Source: Janthinobacterium rivuli
GTDB lineage: Bacteria > Pseudomonadota > Gammaproteobacteria > Burkholderiales > Burkholderiaceae_D
Length of the DNA stretch: 64,000 nt
Direction of reading: 5' to 3'
Assembly (NCBI RefSeq): GCF_029690045.1
Contig: NZ_CP121464.1
Coordinates: 5,952,001 to 6,016,000, forward strand
Position 1 is the first letter of the stretch, and every line of letters starts with the position of its first letter. The notes beneath the pieces were generated by a model that did no database searches, was not told where the DNA came from, and was given only the letters and a program-made list of their open reading frames with translations. Both the position numbers and the translations under genes were made by a program. Below are positions 48,533-56,847 of the stretch, one piece after another.

Positions 48533-48997
48533 TTACTTCACGTCCAGCAATTCCACGTCGAAGATCAGTGCCGAGTTCGGCGGAATGTCGCCATTGCCGG
48601 CGCCGCGCGGACCGTAAGCCAGTTCGCCTGGAATGATCAGGGTGCGCTTGCCGCCCACTTTCATGCCGGCCACGCCCTGGTCCCAGCCCTTGATGACCAT
48701 GCCCTTGCCGAGCGGGAAGTCAAACGGGCCACGGCCCACGGAGCTGTCGAATTTCTTGCCGCGCGAATCTTTCGCCAGCGGACGATACAGCCAGCCCGTG
48801 TAGTGCACGGTGACTGCATTGCCGGCGGACGCTTCCTTGCCCGTGCCGACCTTGTTGTCGATCAGGATCAGTTTATCGGCGACAGGGCCGGGGCTCAGCG
48901 AGACGGCGGAGGCGGGAACAGGCGCTGGCGCCTGTGCCTGCGCCAGCGACGCGGCGACGGAGCAGATCAGGGCAAACAAAACGGAGCTACGCGTCAT
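48533..48997 (-). CDS. FKBP-type peptidyl-prolyl cis-trans isomerase, exported
   Basis: Protein of 154 residues with a signal peptide (about 1-21, ending LAQA) and a single FKBP domain: VHYTGWLYRP, FDSSVGRGPFDFPLGKG, VIKGWDQGVAGMKVGGKRTLI-like block (from about residue 100), and IPPNSALIFDVELLDVK at the C-terminus. It should assist folding of exported proteins in the periplasm. It is divergent from thpR. Confidence 0.93.
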   Translation of the reverse strand: MTRSSVLFALICSVAASLAQAQAPAPVPASAVSLSPGPVADKLILIDNKVGTGKEASAGNAVTVHYTGWLYRPLAKDSRGKKFDSSVGRGPFDFPLGKGMVIKGWDQGVAGMKVGGKRTLIIPGELAYGPRGAGNGDIPPNSALIFDVELLDVK

Positions 48998-49092
48998 GAT
49001 GTATTCTTTCAGTGAGTTTCGGTGAGATCCCTGCCAGTGCAAGTGGGCAGGCAACGCCAATAATAGCAAACCGCCGCAACGATAGGAAAAAC

Positions 49093-49611
49093 TTGTCGCC
49101 CGATACCCATTGCCCCCGTCTGTTTTACGCGCTGTGGCCCGACGCGGCCACGCGCGCGGCGCTGGCCGCCTGGCAGGCGCGCCTGGAAGGCAAACCCGTG
49201 CGCGCGGACAAGCTGCACCTGACCCTGGCCTTCCTGGGTCAGCGCCCGGCCAGCGAGCTGCCGGCCCTGCTCGATATTCTGGCGCACACACCGGCGCGGC
49301 CCATGCCCTTGCTGTTCGATCACGCCAGCCACTTTGCGCAGCTGGCGCTGGCCTGGGCCGCGCTGGCGCAACCTTCGCCGGCCTTGCTGGACTTGCGCGC
49401 GGCCTGCATGCAGCGCTTGGCGGAACAGGGACTGGCGCCCCGCTTCGAGCACGACCGCTTTACGCCGCACGTGACCCTGGCGCGCCAGGCGCCGCCACCG
49501 GCCATCGGGGACTTCGCGCCCATCACCTGGCTGGCGGACGAGCTGGTGCTGGTGGAATCGCTGAAAAGCAGCGGCGACTACCGCATCCTGGCCAGCCGGA
49601 AACTAAGCTAG
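49093..49611 (+). CDS. thpR: RNA 2',3'-cyclic phosphodiesterase (2H family)
   Basis: Protein of 172 residues with both HxT motifs of the 2H phosphoesterase fold: LHLTLAFLG and FTPHVTLAR. It opens 2',3'-cyclic phosphates at RNA ends. TTG 49093 is the likely start, with TAGGAAAAA just upstream; a GTG at 49012 would lengthen it by 27 non-conserved residues. It is divergent from the FKBP gene and convergent with tcdA. Confidence 0.88.
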   Translation: MSPDTHCPRLFYALWPDAATRAALAAWQARLEGKPVRADKLHLTLAFLGQRPASELPALLDILAHTPARPMPLLFDHASHFAQLALAWAALAQPSPALLDLRAACMQRLAEQGLAPRFEHDRFTPHVTLARQAPPPAIGDFAPITWLADELVLVESLKSSGDYRILASRKLS

Positions 49612-49620
49612 GCGACTAAG

Positions 49621-50436
49621 CTAGGCGGCGTCCGGCAAGGCCGCTGATTTGTCCTGGCGCAAGCTTTTCAGCGCATGGGCGGCCGCCACCATGCCGAAGC
49701 TGGCCGTCACCACCACGCTGGAACCGAAGCCGGCACAGTTCAGGCCCGTGACGCCGGCGGCGGGCGCGCCATCGATGGCGCACGCTTCGGCGCTTTCTGG
49801 CGTGCTCAACGGTTCCATGGAAAACACGGCGTCGACGTTGAATTTGTTTTTCACGCCACGCGGGAAACCATATTCAGTACGCAACAGTTTGCGTACTCGC
49901 TTGAGCAGCGGTTCCTGTTCCGTTTTCGACAGGTCGCGCACGGCGATCAAGGTCGGGTCCGTCTGGCCGCCCGCGCTGCCGATGGTCAGCATGGGAATGT
50001 TGCGCGCGCGGCAATACGCGATCACGGCCGCTTTCGCCTTGGCATTGTCGATGGCGTCGACCAGGTAGTCGAAATCGCGCCCGCCCAGCAACTGCTCCAG
50101 ATTATCGGGAGTAATAAAATCCTCGATCTGCGTGACCTGGCAAAACGGGTTGATCAGTTCGATGCGTTCGGCCAGGGCCGTGATCTTGGCCTGGCCGATG
50201 GTATCGCTCATGGCCTGGATCTGGCGGTTGATATTCGATTCGGCAACATTGTCGAGGTCGATCAGGGTCAGGCGGCCGACGGCGCTGCGCGCCAGCGCTT
50301 CGACGATCCAGGAACCGACGCCGCCCACGCCGATCACACACACATGCGCGGCGCGGAAGCGTTCCAGCGCGGGGGCGCCGTACAGGCGGGCGATGCCGCC
50401 GAAACGCCGCTCAAAATCGATCTCGGTCAAGTCCAT
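49621..50436 (-). CDS. tcdA: tRNA threonylcarbamoyladenosine dehydratase
   Basis: ATP-dependent enzyme that closes t6A37 of tRNA to the cyclic form ct6A. The 271 residues match E. coli TcdA (268). The E1-like core has RFGGIARLYG, the nucleotide loop VIGVGGVGSWIVEALARS, IDLDNVAESNINRQ and, near the C-terminus, GFGSSVVVTASFG. ATG 50436 is chosen for similarity to the family; ATG 50466 would add ten residues. Confidence 0.93.
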   Translation of the reverse strand: MDLTEIDFERRFGGIARLYGAPALERFRAAHVCVIGVGGVGSWIVEALARSAVGRLTLIDLDNVAESNINRQIQAMSDTIGQAKITALAERIELINPFCQVTQIEDFITPDNLEQLLGGRDFDYLVDAIDNAKAKAAVIAYCRARNIPMLTIGSAGGQTDPTLIAVRDLSKTEQEPLLKRVRKLLRTEYGFPRGVKNKFNVDAVFSMEPLSTPESAEACAIDGAPAAGVTGLNCAGFGSSVVVTASFGMVAAAHALKSLRQDKSAALPDAA

Positions 50437-50578
50437 GGAAATTTGTTCATTGGTGGAGGTATGCATGGCGCCATTTTAACGGACACTGCGCTGGCGGATA
50501 TTCTAAAATAGCCGAATTGACACAGCGACAATCCAAACCGTCGCCACGCCCCCACACCGCCCACCACGAGAACTCGCC

Positions 50579-51787
50579 ATGACCTCTCCCCTGTTCGACT
50601 CCGTTCCCGGCTTTGACCAGCCCATCGCCGTGCTCAAGCATTGCCACGACAAGATCCGCAAGCAGCTGACGACCCTGCAAAACCTGCTGGGCCATCTGGC
50701 GCAGCACGGCAACACGGCGGACGCGCAGCAGGCGGCCAAGGCGGTGTTGCAATATTTCAATAAAGCGGCCCATCTGCACCATGACGATGAAGAGCAGGAT
50801 TTGATGCCCATGCTGCAGGCGACCGCCACGGGCGACGATGCCGCCCTGCTGGTGACCCTGGTGCCGGAAATCCTTGCCGACCACCAGCGCATGGACCAGG
50901 CCTGGCTGACCCTGCGCCCGGAACTGGACGCCATCGCGGCCGGCACGGGCACCCAGCTGGCCGACGAGGGTGTGGCCGCCTATGTCGCCGCCTACCAGGC
51001 CCACATGACTAAGGAAGAGGGGCATTTGGCGCCGATGGCCAAGCGCCTGTTCAGCGCGCAACAGATGGAGCGGCTGGGTACGGCCATGCAGCGCCGCCGC
51101 GGCATCGCGCCCGATGCGCCGGAACTGCCCGCAGTGCCGGATGCGGCCGCCGTGCTGGCCGCCATGCGCACCGACTACGTGCAATCGAGCCTGAGCGAGA
51201 CGGACGTGCTGGCCGATCCCATCGCCCAGTTCCAGAAATGGTTTGCCGAGGCCGTCAACGCGCAAGTGATGGAACCGAACGCCATGGACTTGTCCACCGT
51301 CACCCCTGATGGCAAGCCCAGCTCGCGCATCGTGCTGATCAAGCAGTTCGATGAACGGGGCTTTACCTGGTACACGAATTACCACAGCGACAAGGGCCAG
51401 CAGCTCGAACACAATCCACACGCCGCCCTGCTGTTCTTCTGGCGCGAGCTGGAGCGGCAAGTGCGCATCGAGGGCACGGTGGTGAAAACCACGGCGGCCG
51501 AGAGCGACGAGTATTTCAATGTGCGCCCCCTGCAAAGCCGCTTGTCGGCGATTGCCTCGCAGCAAAGCGCCCCCATCGACAGCCGGGCCGCGCTGGAAAG
51601 CAATTATGAGGCCGTGGCCGCCGCCGTCGGCGACGCGCAGCCGCCGCGCCCGGCACACTGGGGCGGCTACCGCTTGCAGCCCGAGCGCATCGAATTCTGG
51701 CAGGGACGCCGTTCGCGCTTCCACGACCGCATCGTGTTTACGCGTGGTGCTGACGGGCAATGGAGCATGCAACGCTTGCAACCTTAA
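50579..51787 (+). CDS. Hemerythrin-like domain fused to pyridoxamine 5'-phosphate oxidase
   Basis: Continuous frame of 402 residues with two domains. Residues 1 to about 175 are a four-helix HHE hemerythrin-like domain with candidate di-iron ligands His23, His68, Glu72, His102, His142 and Glu146 (HLHHDDEEQDLMPML, AHMTKEEGHLAPM). A linker of about 20 residues follows. From Met196 the rest is a complete PdxH: DPIAQFQKWFAEAV, EPNAMDLSTV, SSRIVLIKQFDERGF, YHSDKGQQLEHNPHAALLFF-like block, RQVRIEGTV, SRLSAIASQQS and WGGYRLQPERIEFWQG. PdxH oxidises PNP or PMP to PLP with FMN and O2. No separate pdxH is in the window. Confidence 0.92.
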   Translation: MTSPLFDSVPGFDQPIAVLKHCHDKIRKQLTTLQNLLGHLAQHGNTADAQQAAKAVLQYFNKAAHLHHDDEEQDLMPMLQATATGDDAALLVTLVPEILADHQRMDQAWLTLRPELDAIAAGTGTQLADEGVAAYVAAYQAHMTKEEGHLAPMAKRLFSAQQMERLGTAMQRRRGIAPDAPELPAVPDAAAVLAAMRTDYVQSSLSETDVLADPIAQFQKWFAEAVNAQVMEPNAMDLSTVTPDGKPSSRIVLIKQFDERGFTWYTNYHSDKGQQLEHNPHAALLFFWRELERQVRIEGTVVKTTAAESDEYFNVRPLQSRLSAIASQQSAPIDSRAALESNYEAVAAAVGDAQPPRPAHWGGYRLQPERIEFWQGRRSRFHDRIVFTRGADGQWSMQRLQP

Positions 51788-51914
51788 GCAGGATAGGCCG
51801 GGCGGCGCAAAGCAGGCTGGTCAATATCGGTGTAGGCTATGAGGATAGAAGTTACTAAATGACATTGTTTCTCAATTTGCGGCTGCCACGGCGGCCGCTG
51901 CATTGGAGGCCATT

Positions 51915-53150
51915 TTGTTTGTACAAAACCAACTCAAGTCCTGGATCGCCAGCATCCGCAGCAAGACCGCCTTGCCGCTACGCATAGAATTGTGGAACGG
52001 CCAGCACGTCGACCTGTCCAGCGAAACGCCCAGAGTCACCATCCGTTTGCCGACCGTCGCCTCGGCCCGCTATCTGCTGAACCCGTCGCTGGCCAACCTG
52101 GGCTCGGCCTATGTGGAAGGCAATATCGAGGTCAAGGGCAAAGCGATGGACATGATTTCCATCTGCAATGCCCTGGCGCGCAATACCTTGAAGCCGGAAG
52201 GCAAGCTGGCCCGCATCGTGCGCAGCTTTACGCACGACAAGAGCAAGGATGCGGAAGCCATCCGCTACCACTACGATGTGTCGAACGCGTTCTATGAACA
52301 GTTTCTCGACCCCGCCCTCGTGTATTCCTGCGCCTATTTTGAACAGGGCGATGAAACCCTGGCGCAGGCGCAAGTCAAGAAGATCGACCATATCCTGAAG
52401 AAAATCCAGCTGCAGCCGGGCCAGACCCTGCTCGACATCGGCTGCGGCTGGGGCGCGCTCGTCATCCGTGCCGCGCAGCAATATGGCGCCCGCTGCGTGG
52501 GCGTGACCCTGTCGGAAAACCAGTACGCGCTGGCGCGCGAGCGCGTGGCGGCGGCCGGCCTGGCGCACCTGATCGACATCCGCCTGCAAGATTACCGCGA
52601 CGTCACGGGCCAGTTCGACCGCATCACCAGCGTGGGCATGTTCGAGCACGTGGGCCTGAAACACTTGCCCGACTACTTTTCCATCATCCATAAACTGCTG
52701 GCGCCGGACGGCATGGCGATGAACCACGGCATCACCTCGACCGATCCGGAGAATGGCGAGACGCCATACGGCGGCGGCGAATTCATCGAGAAATATGTGT
52801 TTCCGCACGGCGAGCTGGCGCACATCGGCAATGTCCTGAAAACCATGCAGCAAGGCGGGCTGGAAGTGCTGGATGTGGAAAACCTGCGGCGCCACTATGC
52901 GCGCACCTGCGCCCTGTGGACGGAGAATTTCGAAGCCCACGCCGAGCAGATCCGTCCGCTGGCGGGCGAACGGCGCTTCCGCATCTGGCACGTCTACCTG
53001 GCCGGCTGCGCCTATGCCTTCGAGCAAGATTTGATCAGCCTGTACCAGATCGTCTGCGTGAAGGCGGGCCGGCGCTCTTCCACGCTGCCCTGGTCGCGCA
53101 ACTACATGTATGCGCAGGACGCCAAGCCGGCGCCCGTGCTCGAGAACTGA
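51915..53150 (+). CDS. cfa: Cyclopropane-fatty-acyl-phospholipid synthase
   Basis: Methylates double bonds of membrane phospholipid acyl chains with SAM. The 411 residues match the family. The N-terminal domain is followed by RYHYDVSNAFYEQFLDP, the SAM site LLDIGCGWGALVIRAA, GVTLSENQYALAR and the C-terminal block RRFRIWHVYLAGCAYAFE. TTG 51915 is chosen because GGAG lies six bases upstream; TTG 51903 overlaps that site. It converges with msrA. Confidence 0.92.
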   Translation: MFVQNQLKSWIASIRSKTALPLRIELWNGQHVDLSSETPRVTIRLPTVASARYLLNPSLANLGSAYVEGNIEVKGKAMDMISICNALARNTLKPEGKLARIVRSFTHDKSKDAEAIRYHYDVSNAFYEQFLDPALVYSCAYFEQGDETLAQAQVKKIDHILKKIQLQPGQTLLDIGCGWGALVIRAAQQYGARCVGVTLSENQYALARERVAAAGLAHLIDIRLQDYRDVTGQFDRITSVGMFEHVGLKHLPDYFSIIHKLLAPDGMAMNHGITSTDPENGETPYGGGEFIEKYVFPHGELAHIGNVLKTMQQGGLEVLDVENLRRHYARTCALWTENFEAHAEQIRPLAGERRFRIWHVYLAGCAYAFEQDLISLYQIVCVKAGRRSSTLPWSRNYMYAQDAKPAPVLEN

Positions 53151-53166
53151 CAGGCACGCGGGGCGT

Positions 53167-53700
53167 TCACTTCAGGCGTCCCGCGTACATGGCGCGAAAT
53201 TTCTCCACCTTCGGCACGACGACCAGCGCGCAATAGCCCTGCAAGGGATGCTGCTCGACATAATTCTGGTGGCACTCCTCGGCTGGATAAAAGACGGCGG
53301 CTGGCGCCAGTTGCGTGACGATGGGCGCATCCCACACACCGGCCATCTCGGCCACGACCTTGCGCGCCACGCTTTCCTGCGTGGACGACTGGTAATGGAT
53401 GACGGAACGGTATTGCGTGCCAACATCATTTCCCTGGCGATTCAAGGTCGTGGGGTCGTGCAAGGTAAAAAAGATTTCCAGCAAGTCGTGGTAGCTGATG
53501 ATGGCGGGATCGAATTCCAGGCGCACCACTTCCGCGTGGCCCGTCTCGCCCGTGCACACCTGTTCATAGCTGGGGTCAGGCACCTTGCCGCCCGTGTAGC
53601 CGGCCTCGACGCGCGTCACGCCGCGCACTTCCCCGTACACGGCGGCCAGGCACCAGAAACAGCCACCGCCGAATACCGCCACTTCCGTCTGTTGATGCAT
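53167..53700 (-). CDS. msrA: Peptide methionine-(S)-S-oxide reductase
   Basis: Repairs oxidised methionine. The 177 residues contain the catalytic FGGGCFWC near the N-terminus, GYTGG, PSYEQVCTGETGHAEVV and the HDPTTLNRQGNDVGTQYRS block (about residues 85-105). ATG 53700 follows GGGAGGG. Thioredoxin (trxA in this window) would be the usual reductant. Confidence 0.96.
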   Translation of the reverse strand: MHQQTEVAVFGGGCFWCLAAVYGEVRGVTRVEAGYTGGKVPDPSYEQVCTGETGHAEVVRLEFDPAIISYHDLLEIFFTLHDPTTLNRQGNDVGTQYRSVIHYQSSTQESVARKVVAEMAGVWDAPIVTQLAPAAVFYPAEECHQNYVEQHPLQGYCALVVVPKVEKFRAMYAGRLK

Positions 53701-53876
53701 GATGCCCTCCCGCAACGCCTCTGCGACGTATCATTTCACCACTGTAACGTAAAGCGCAACGGCCTGCAGCGCCGCTTGAAACGGTGCGTTAGGCACCGCA
53801 CATAGGGGCATGCTGGCCACGATTGCGCTGGCGCGGCCGATTTTTGGCATAATGTCAGCAAATAGACAGGTCACCC

Positions 53877-54383
53877 ATGAACACACGCTCTCCCCGCGCG
53901 CCAGCGCAAGAATTCGATACGACACATTTCCGCCAGGCACTGTCACAGTTTGCCACCGGCGTGACGGTCATCACGACGCGCCTGGCCGACGGCAGTTTCC
54001 GTGGCTTGACGGCCAGTTCCTTCAATTCCGTCTCGCTGTCGCCGCCGCTGGTGCTGTGGAGCCTCGGTTCCGTGGCGAACAGCATGCCCATTTTCAGCGG
54101 CAACTCGCATTACGTCATCAATGTGCTGGGCGCCGACCAGGCGGAACTGGCGACGCGTTTTTCACGCCGCACGCCGAATCCCTTCGACGATGTCGAGTAC
54201 GAACTGTCGCGCACGGGCCAGCCCATCCTGAAAGGCGCATCGGCCTGGTTCGAATGCCACAACCGCAGCCGCTATCCGGAAGGCGACCACGTCATTTTCG
54301 TGGGCGAAGTGGAACAATGCGCGTTTGCCGCGCAGCCGCCCTTGATCTTCCACAATGGGAAGTTCAATACCCCGCCAGCCTGA
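53877..54383 (+). CDS. Flavin reductase family protein
   Basis: FMN-binding split-barrel protein of 168 residues. ALSQFATGVTVITTR and GLTASSFNSVSLSPPLVLW are the conserved flavin reductase (DIM6/NTAB-like) blocks, and SRYPEGDHVIFVGEVE is the C-terminal block. It probably supplies reduced flavin to a monooxygenase, but none is adjacent. AGGT precedes the ATG at suitable spacing. A CATAAT at 53848-53853 may be the -10 box. Confidence 0.88.
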   Translation: MNTRSPRAPAQEFDTTHFRQALSQFATGVTVITTRLADGSFRGLTASSFNSVSLSPPLVLWSLGSVANSMPIFSGNSHYVINVLGADQAELATRFSRRTPNPFDDVEYELSRTGQPILKGASAWFECHNRSRYPEGDHVIFVGEVEQCAFAAQPPLIFHNGKFNTPPA

Positions 54384-54396
54384 GCGTGAACGGGAC

Positions 54397-54425
54397 AAAA
54401 AAAAATCCGCCGAAGCGGATTTTTT
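54397..54425. terminator. Bidirectional terminator
   Basis: AATCCGC (54404-54410), loop CGAA, GCGGATT (54415-54421), with an A-run to the left and a T-run to the right. It serves the flavin reductase and ompW-like genes, which converge here. Confidence 0.9.
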
Positions 54426-54428
54426 GTT

Positions 54429-55115
54429 TTACAGGGTAAAGTTATACCCGATGCTGATACTCACGGCAACCGGGTCGAGCTTGATGTCCTGCGTCTGCCC
54501 CGTCGAGAATTTCGCCTTGGTTTTCAGGTAGGTCTTGACCACGGCCACATCGGCAAACCAACGCTCGTTGAAGGCCAGGGTGCTGCCGACCACTAGGCTG
54601 CCGGTCAGCTTGTTGTCCATGCGGTAGGTCACTGGTTTTCCACCCGGATCCAGCAAGGCCGTCATCTGGCCCGAACCTTTTTCCTTTTGGAAATAGGCAT
54701 ACGTCAAGCCCGCGCCCACGTAGGGGCGGATCATCGCATTGGGCTGGAAGAAACGGTACTGGATGAAGGCCGTCGGCGGCAAGGCTTCCGCCGTCCCCAG
54801 CTTGCCCGTGCCCTTGATGGAACCGTCGCCGATCAGGTCATGCTTGTACGGCACGCCCAGGATCATTTCAGCGGAAACATTGTCCGTGATCATGTAGGCA
54901 AAGGTCAGGATGGGCTTGGTATCCGACTTGACGTCGGCTTTCGTGCCCGGCAGTGCCGGCGCGGAAATGTCGCCACTGTCCACGTGCGGTGTGATCTTGT
55001 TGAGGCCGGCTTTGACCATCCAGGTGCCTGCGCTTTGCGCCGAAGCGCCCGTCGCCATGGCCATCGCGGCAGCCGCGGCCAGCACGCGTACAGCGGTATT
55101 CAAACGATTCTTCAT
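54429..55115 (-). CDS. OmpW family outer membrane protein
   Basis: Eight-stranded beta-barrel protein of 228 residues with a signal peptide ending GASAQ. It has WMVKAGLNKITPHVDSGD, TFAYMITDNVSAEMILGVPY-like second block, PNAMIRPYVGAGLTYAYF and a terminal Phe-containing strand IGYNFTL, the pattern of OmpW/AlkL proteins that pass small hydrophobic molecules. GGAGAC precedes the ATG. Confidence 0.9.
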   Translation of the reverse strand: MKNRLNTAVRVLAAAAAMAMATGASAQSAGTWMVKAGLNKITPHVDSGDISAPALPGTKADVKSDTKPILTFAYMITDNVSAEMILGVPYKHDLIGDGSIKGTGKLGTAEALPPTAFIQYRFFQPNAMIRPYVGAGLTYAYFQKEKGSGQMTALLDPGGKPVTYRMDNKLTGSLVVGSTLAFNERWFADVAVVKTYLKTKAKFSTGQTQDIKLDPVAVSISIGYNFTL

Positions 55116-55171
55116 CTTGTCTCCTGATCATTATGTGCGGATAGCCGGGCTATCCAAACTTGTCGCTGCCA

Positions 55172-55204
55172 GCGCCAGCCACGTCCCGTAGACGTAGCTG
55201 GCGC
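55172..55204 (-). terminator. Long hairpin downstream of SGNH lipoprotein gene
   Basis: On the minus strand, GCGCCAGC, T, ACGTC pairs through a five-base loop with GACGT, G, GCTGGCGC: a 14-base-pair stem if the central U-G wobble forms. The plus strand has a C-A mismatch at that position, so the structure favours minus-strand RNA. No T-tract follows, so it may be a 3' stabiliser rather than a terminator. Confidence 0.5.
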
Positions 55205-55213
55205 GGCCATCCC

Positions 55214-56605
55214 TTACAGCCAGCCCCGCACGACCATGTCCTTGGCCACGTAACGGGCCAGCAACAGGTTGTTGAACGGCGTAGGATGCACATCGTCGGC
55301 ATACGAGTAGTGGCTGACGTCGCCCGCTTTCAGGTTCGTGCCATTGCAGACCAGCGAGCTGCCCAGGGAATTTTTCGCTGGCGACAGGTCGCACGCCGTC
55401 TCGCTGACGTTGGTCAAGCCATACGGGGCAGGATTGACGCCCTGGTCATGGCTGACGGCATACACGTCGACCAGCAAGACTTTCGCATTGCCGTTCAAGC
55501 CGGCGCTCAGTTCGATGTTGAAGGCGCTGACCATGGCATTGATGAGCGCCTTGGTATTGGCATCCTTGCTCAGGCCCGATGGTGTACCGGCCACGTCCGG
55601 CAGGTTGTTGACCACCACATTGTTGGCGCCCTTGGCAATGATCTGGTCCTTGACCTGCGCCACCAGTTCGATACCAGCTTTTTTCATCTCGGCAACCAGC
55701 AACGGCCCCTGGGCCGCAGCGTATTCGGCACCGGCCTTGGCGCCAGCCGCATTGCCCGTCACAGTCGCATCGGCTTGCGCCTTGGCGACCAGCGGGCCAT
55801 ACACGGTGGGCGAACCGACGGCGGCATTGCCCGGCTGGTTGGCTGCAGCGAAGACGGCGGCCTGCACAATCGATGTCGATGTCGCGCCAGGTGCCGCACT
55901 GGCTGTCTTGATGGCGGCGCCAATGGCAACCACTGCCGTGTTGGGATTGGTGGCGCCGGCCGCCAGGGCCACCGCCAGGTTGGTCGCGAAGGCTTGCGCA
56001 CCCGCGGCAGCGCCCGCCTTCTTGCCGGCTTCCGTCGCGCCCGCTTGCAATTGACCCAGCAGGAACAGCACGTCATTACCGCCGGCCATCACGAAAACGA
56101 CTTCCGTGCCGCTGAACTTGCCGCCGGAAACAGCCAGATGGTTCGCGATCTGCGTCACCACGGGCACGGTCAGGGCGCCCAGCACACCGCCCGCCAATTT
56201 GTTGTTCGGACCAACGGGGTTGGTGACGCGCGAACCGCCCATGGCGTAGCCGAAGCAGCCGGCATGCTTGACGCGCGGAGCCTGCAGGCTCGGTACGCTG
56301 CCTTCCAGGCCCGTTTCGGCGGCGCATGGCGCCGGCAAGCCGAATTGCGCGGCCAGGTGCTCGGTCCAGTTCTTGCCCGTCAGTTCAGGATTGATCTTGG
56401 TATTGTCGCCATTGATGGTGAATTTTCCGCCACCGCTCGCCGCCACCCCGGCGACGGCATACGAACCGACATCGGACAAGCTGTCGCCGAACGACACCTG
56501 CGCCGTGTATTTGACTTTCAAGGCTTGATCACCGCCACTGGCGCCGCCGCAACCTGCCAGGACAGCCGCTGCCAGCACGGCCAGCGCGAATTTGGTTTGA
56601 TGCAT
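55214..56605 (-). CDS. SGNH/GDSL esterase lipoprotein with Ala-rich insert
   Basis: Protein of 463 residues with a lipoprotein signal (LAAAVLAGCGG, lipid-bearing Cys19). The SGNH motifs are FGDSLSDVGSY (Ser), GYAMGGSRV (Gly), VMAGGNDVLFLLG (Asn) and YADDVHPTPF (Asp-His) near the C-terminus. Between the Asn block and the C-terminal part, about residues 185-305 are extremely rich in Ala, Gly and Thr. It is probably anchored to the outer membrane and acts on lipids or acylated polymers. GAGGAGAC precedes the ATG, and its promoter is clear. Confidence 0.85.
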   Translation of the reverse strand: MHQTKFALAVLAAAVLAGCGGASGGDQALKVKYTAQVSFGDSLSDVGSYAVAGVAASGGGKFTINGDNTKINPELTGKNWTEHLAAQFGLPAPCAAETGLEGSVPSLQAPRVKHAGCFGYAMGGSRVTNPVGPNNKLAGGVLGALTVPVVTQIANHLAVSGGKFSGTEVVFVMAGGNDVLFLLGQLQAGATEAGKKAGAAAGAQAFATNLAVALAAGATNPNTAVVAIGAAIKTASAAPGATSTSIVQAAVFAAANQPGNAAVGSPTVYGPLVAKAQADATVTGNAAGAKAGAEYAAAQGPLLVAEMKKAGIELVAQVKDQIIAKGANNVVVNNLPDVAGTPSGLSKDANTKALINAMVSAFNIELSAGLNGNAKVLLVDVYAVSHDQGVNPAPYGLTNVSETACDLSPAKNSLGSSLVCNGTNLKAGDVSHYSYADDVHPTPFNNLLLARYVAKDMVVRGWL

Positions 56606-56690
56606 TTTGTCTCCTCGGTCTTTTTTCTGGTTTCTAAACGAACGGGCGTGCTATTCGCTACCCAACTAATATGCCATCGTTCCTCAGGCT

Positions 56691-56718
56691 TGTATAGAAA
56701 ATATGTTTTAAAAATCAA
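56691..56718 (-). promoter_or_regulatory. Sigma-70 promoter of SGNH lipoprotein gene
   Basis: On the minus strand TTGATT (56718-56713), a 16-base spacer and TATACA (56696-56691), in a strongly AT-rich stretch about 85 bases before the start codon. Confidence 0.6.
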
Positions 56719-56822
56719 CGAAATAACAACACTGACGGCACCCTGTCATGGCCGGGCGATCAGATGGATTATGGCGGATTTACTATGTTTCGTGGCAAGC
56801 ATCGCTATTGCGCTGCATCAAG

Positions 56823-56847
56823 AAAAAGCCCCTTGCGGGGCTTTTTT
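56823..56847 (-). terminator. Intrinsic terminator after TsaC/Sua5 gene
   Basis: AAAAAGCCCC (56823-56832), loop TTGC, GGGGCTTTTT (56837-56846). It ends the minus-strand pur-tsaC transcript and can also work on the plus strand. Confidence 0.88.
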
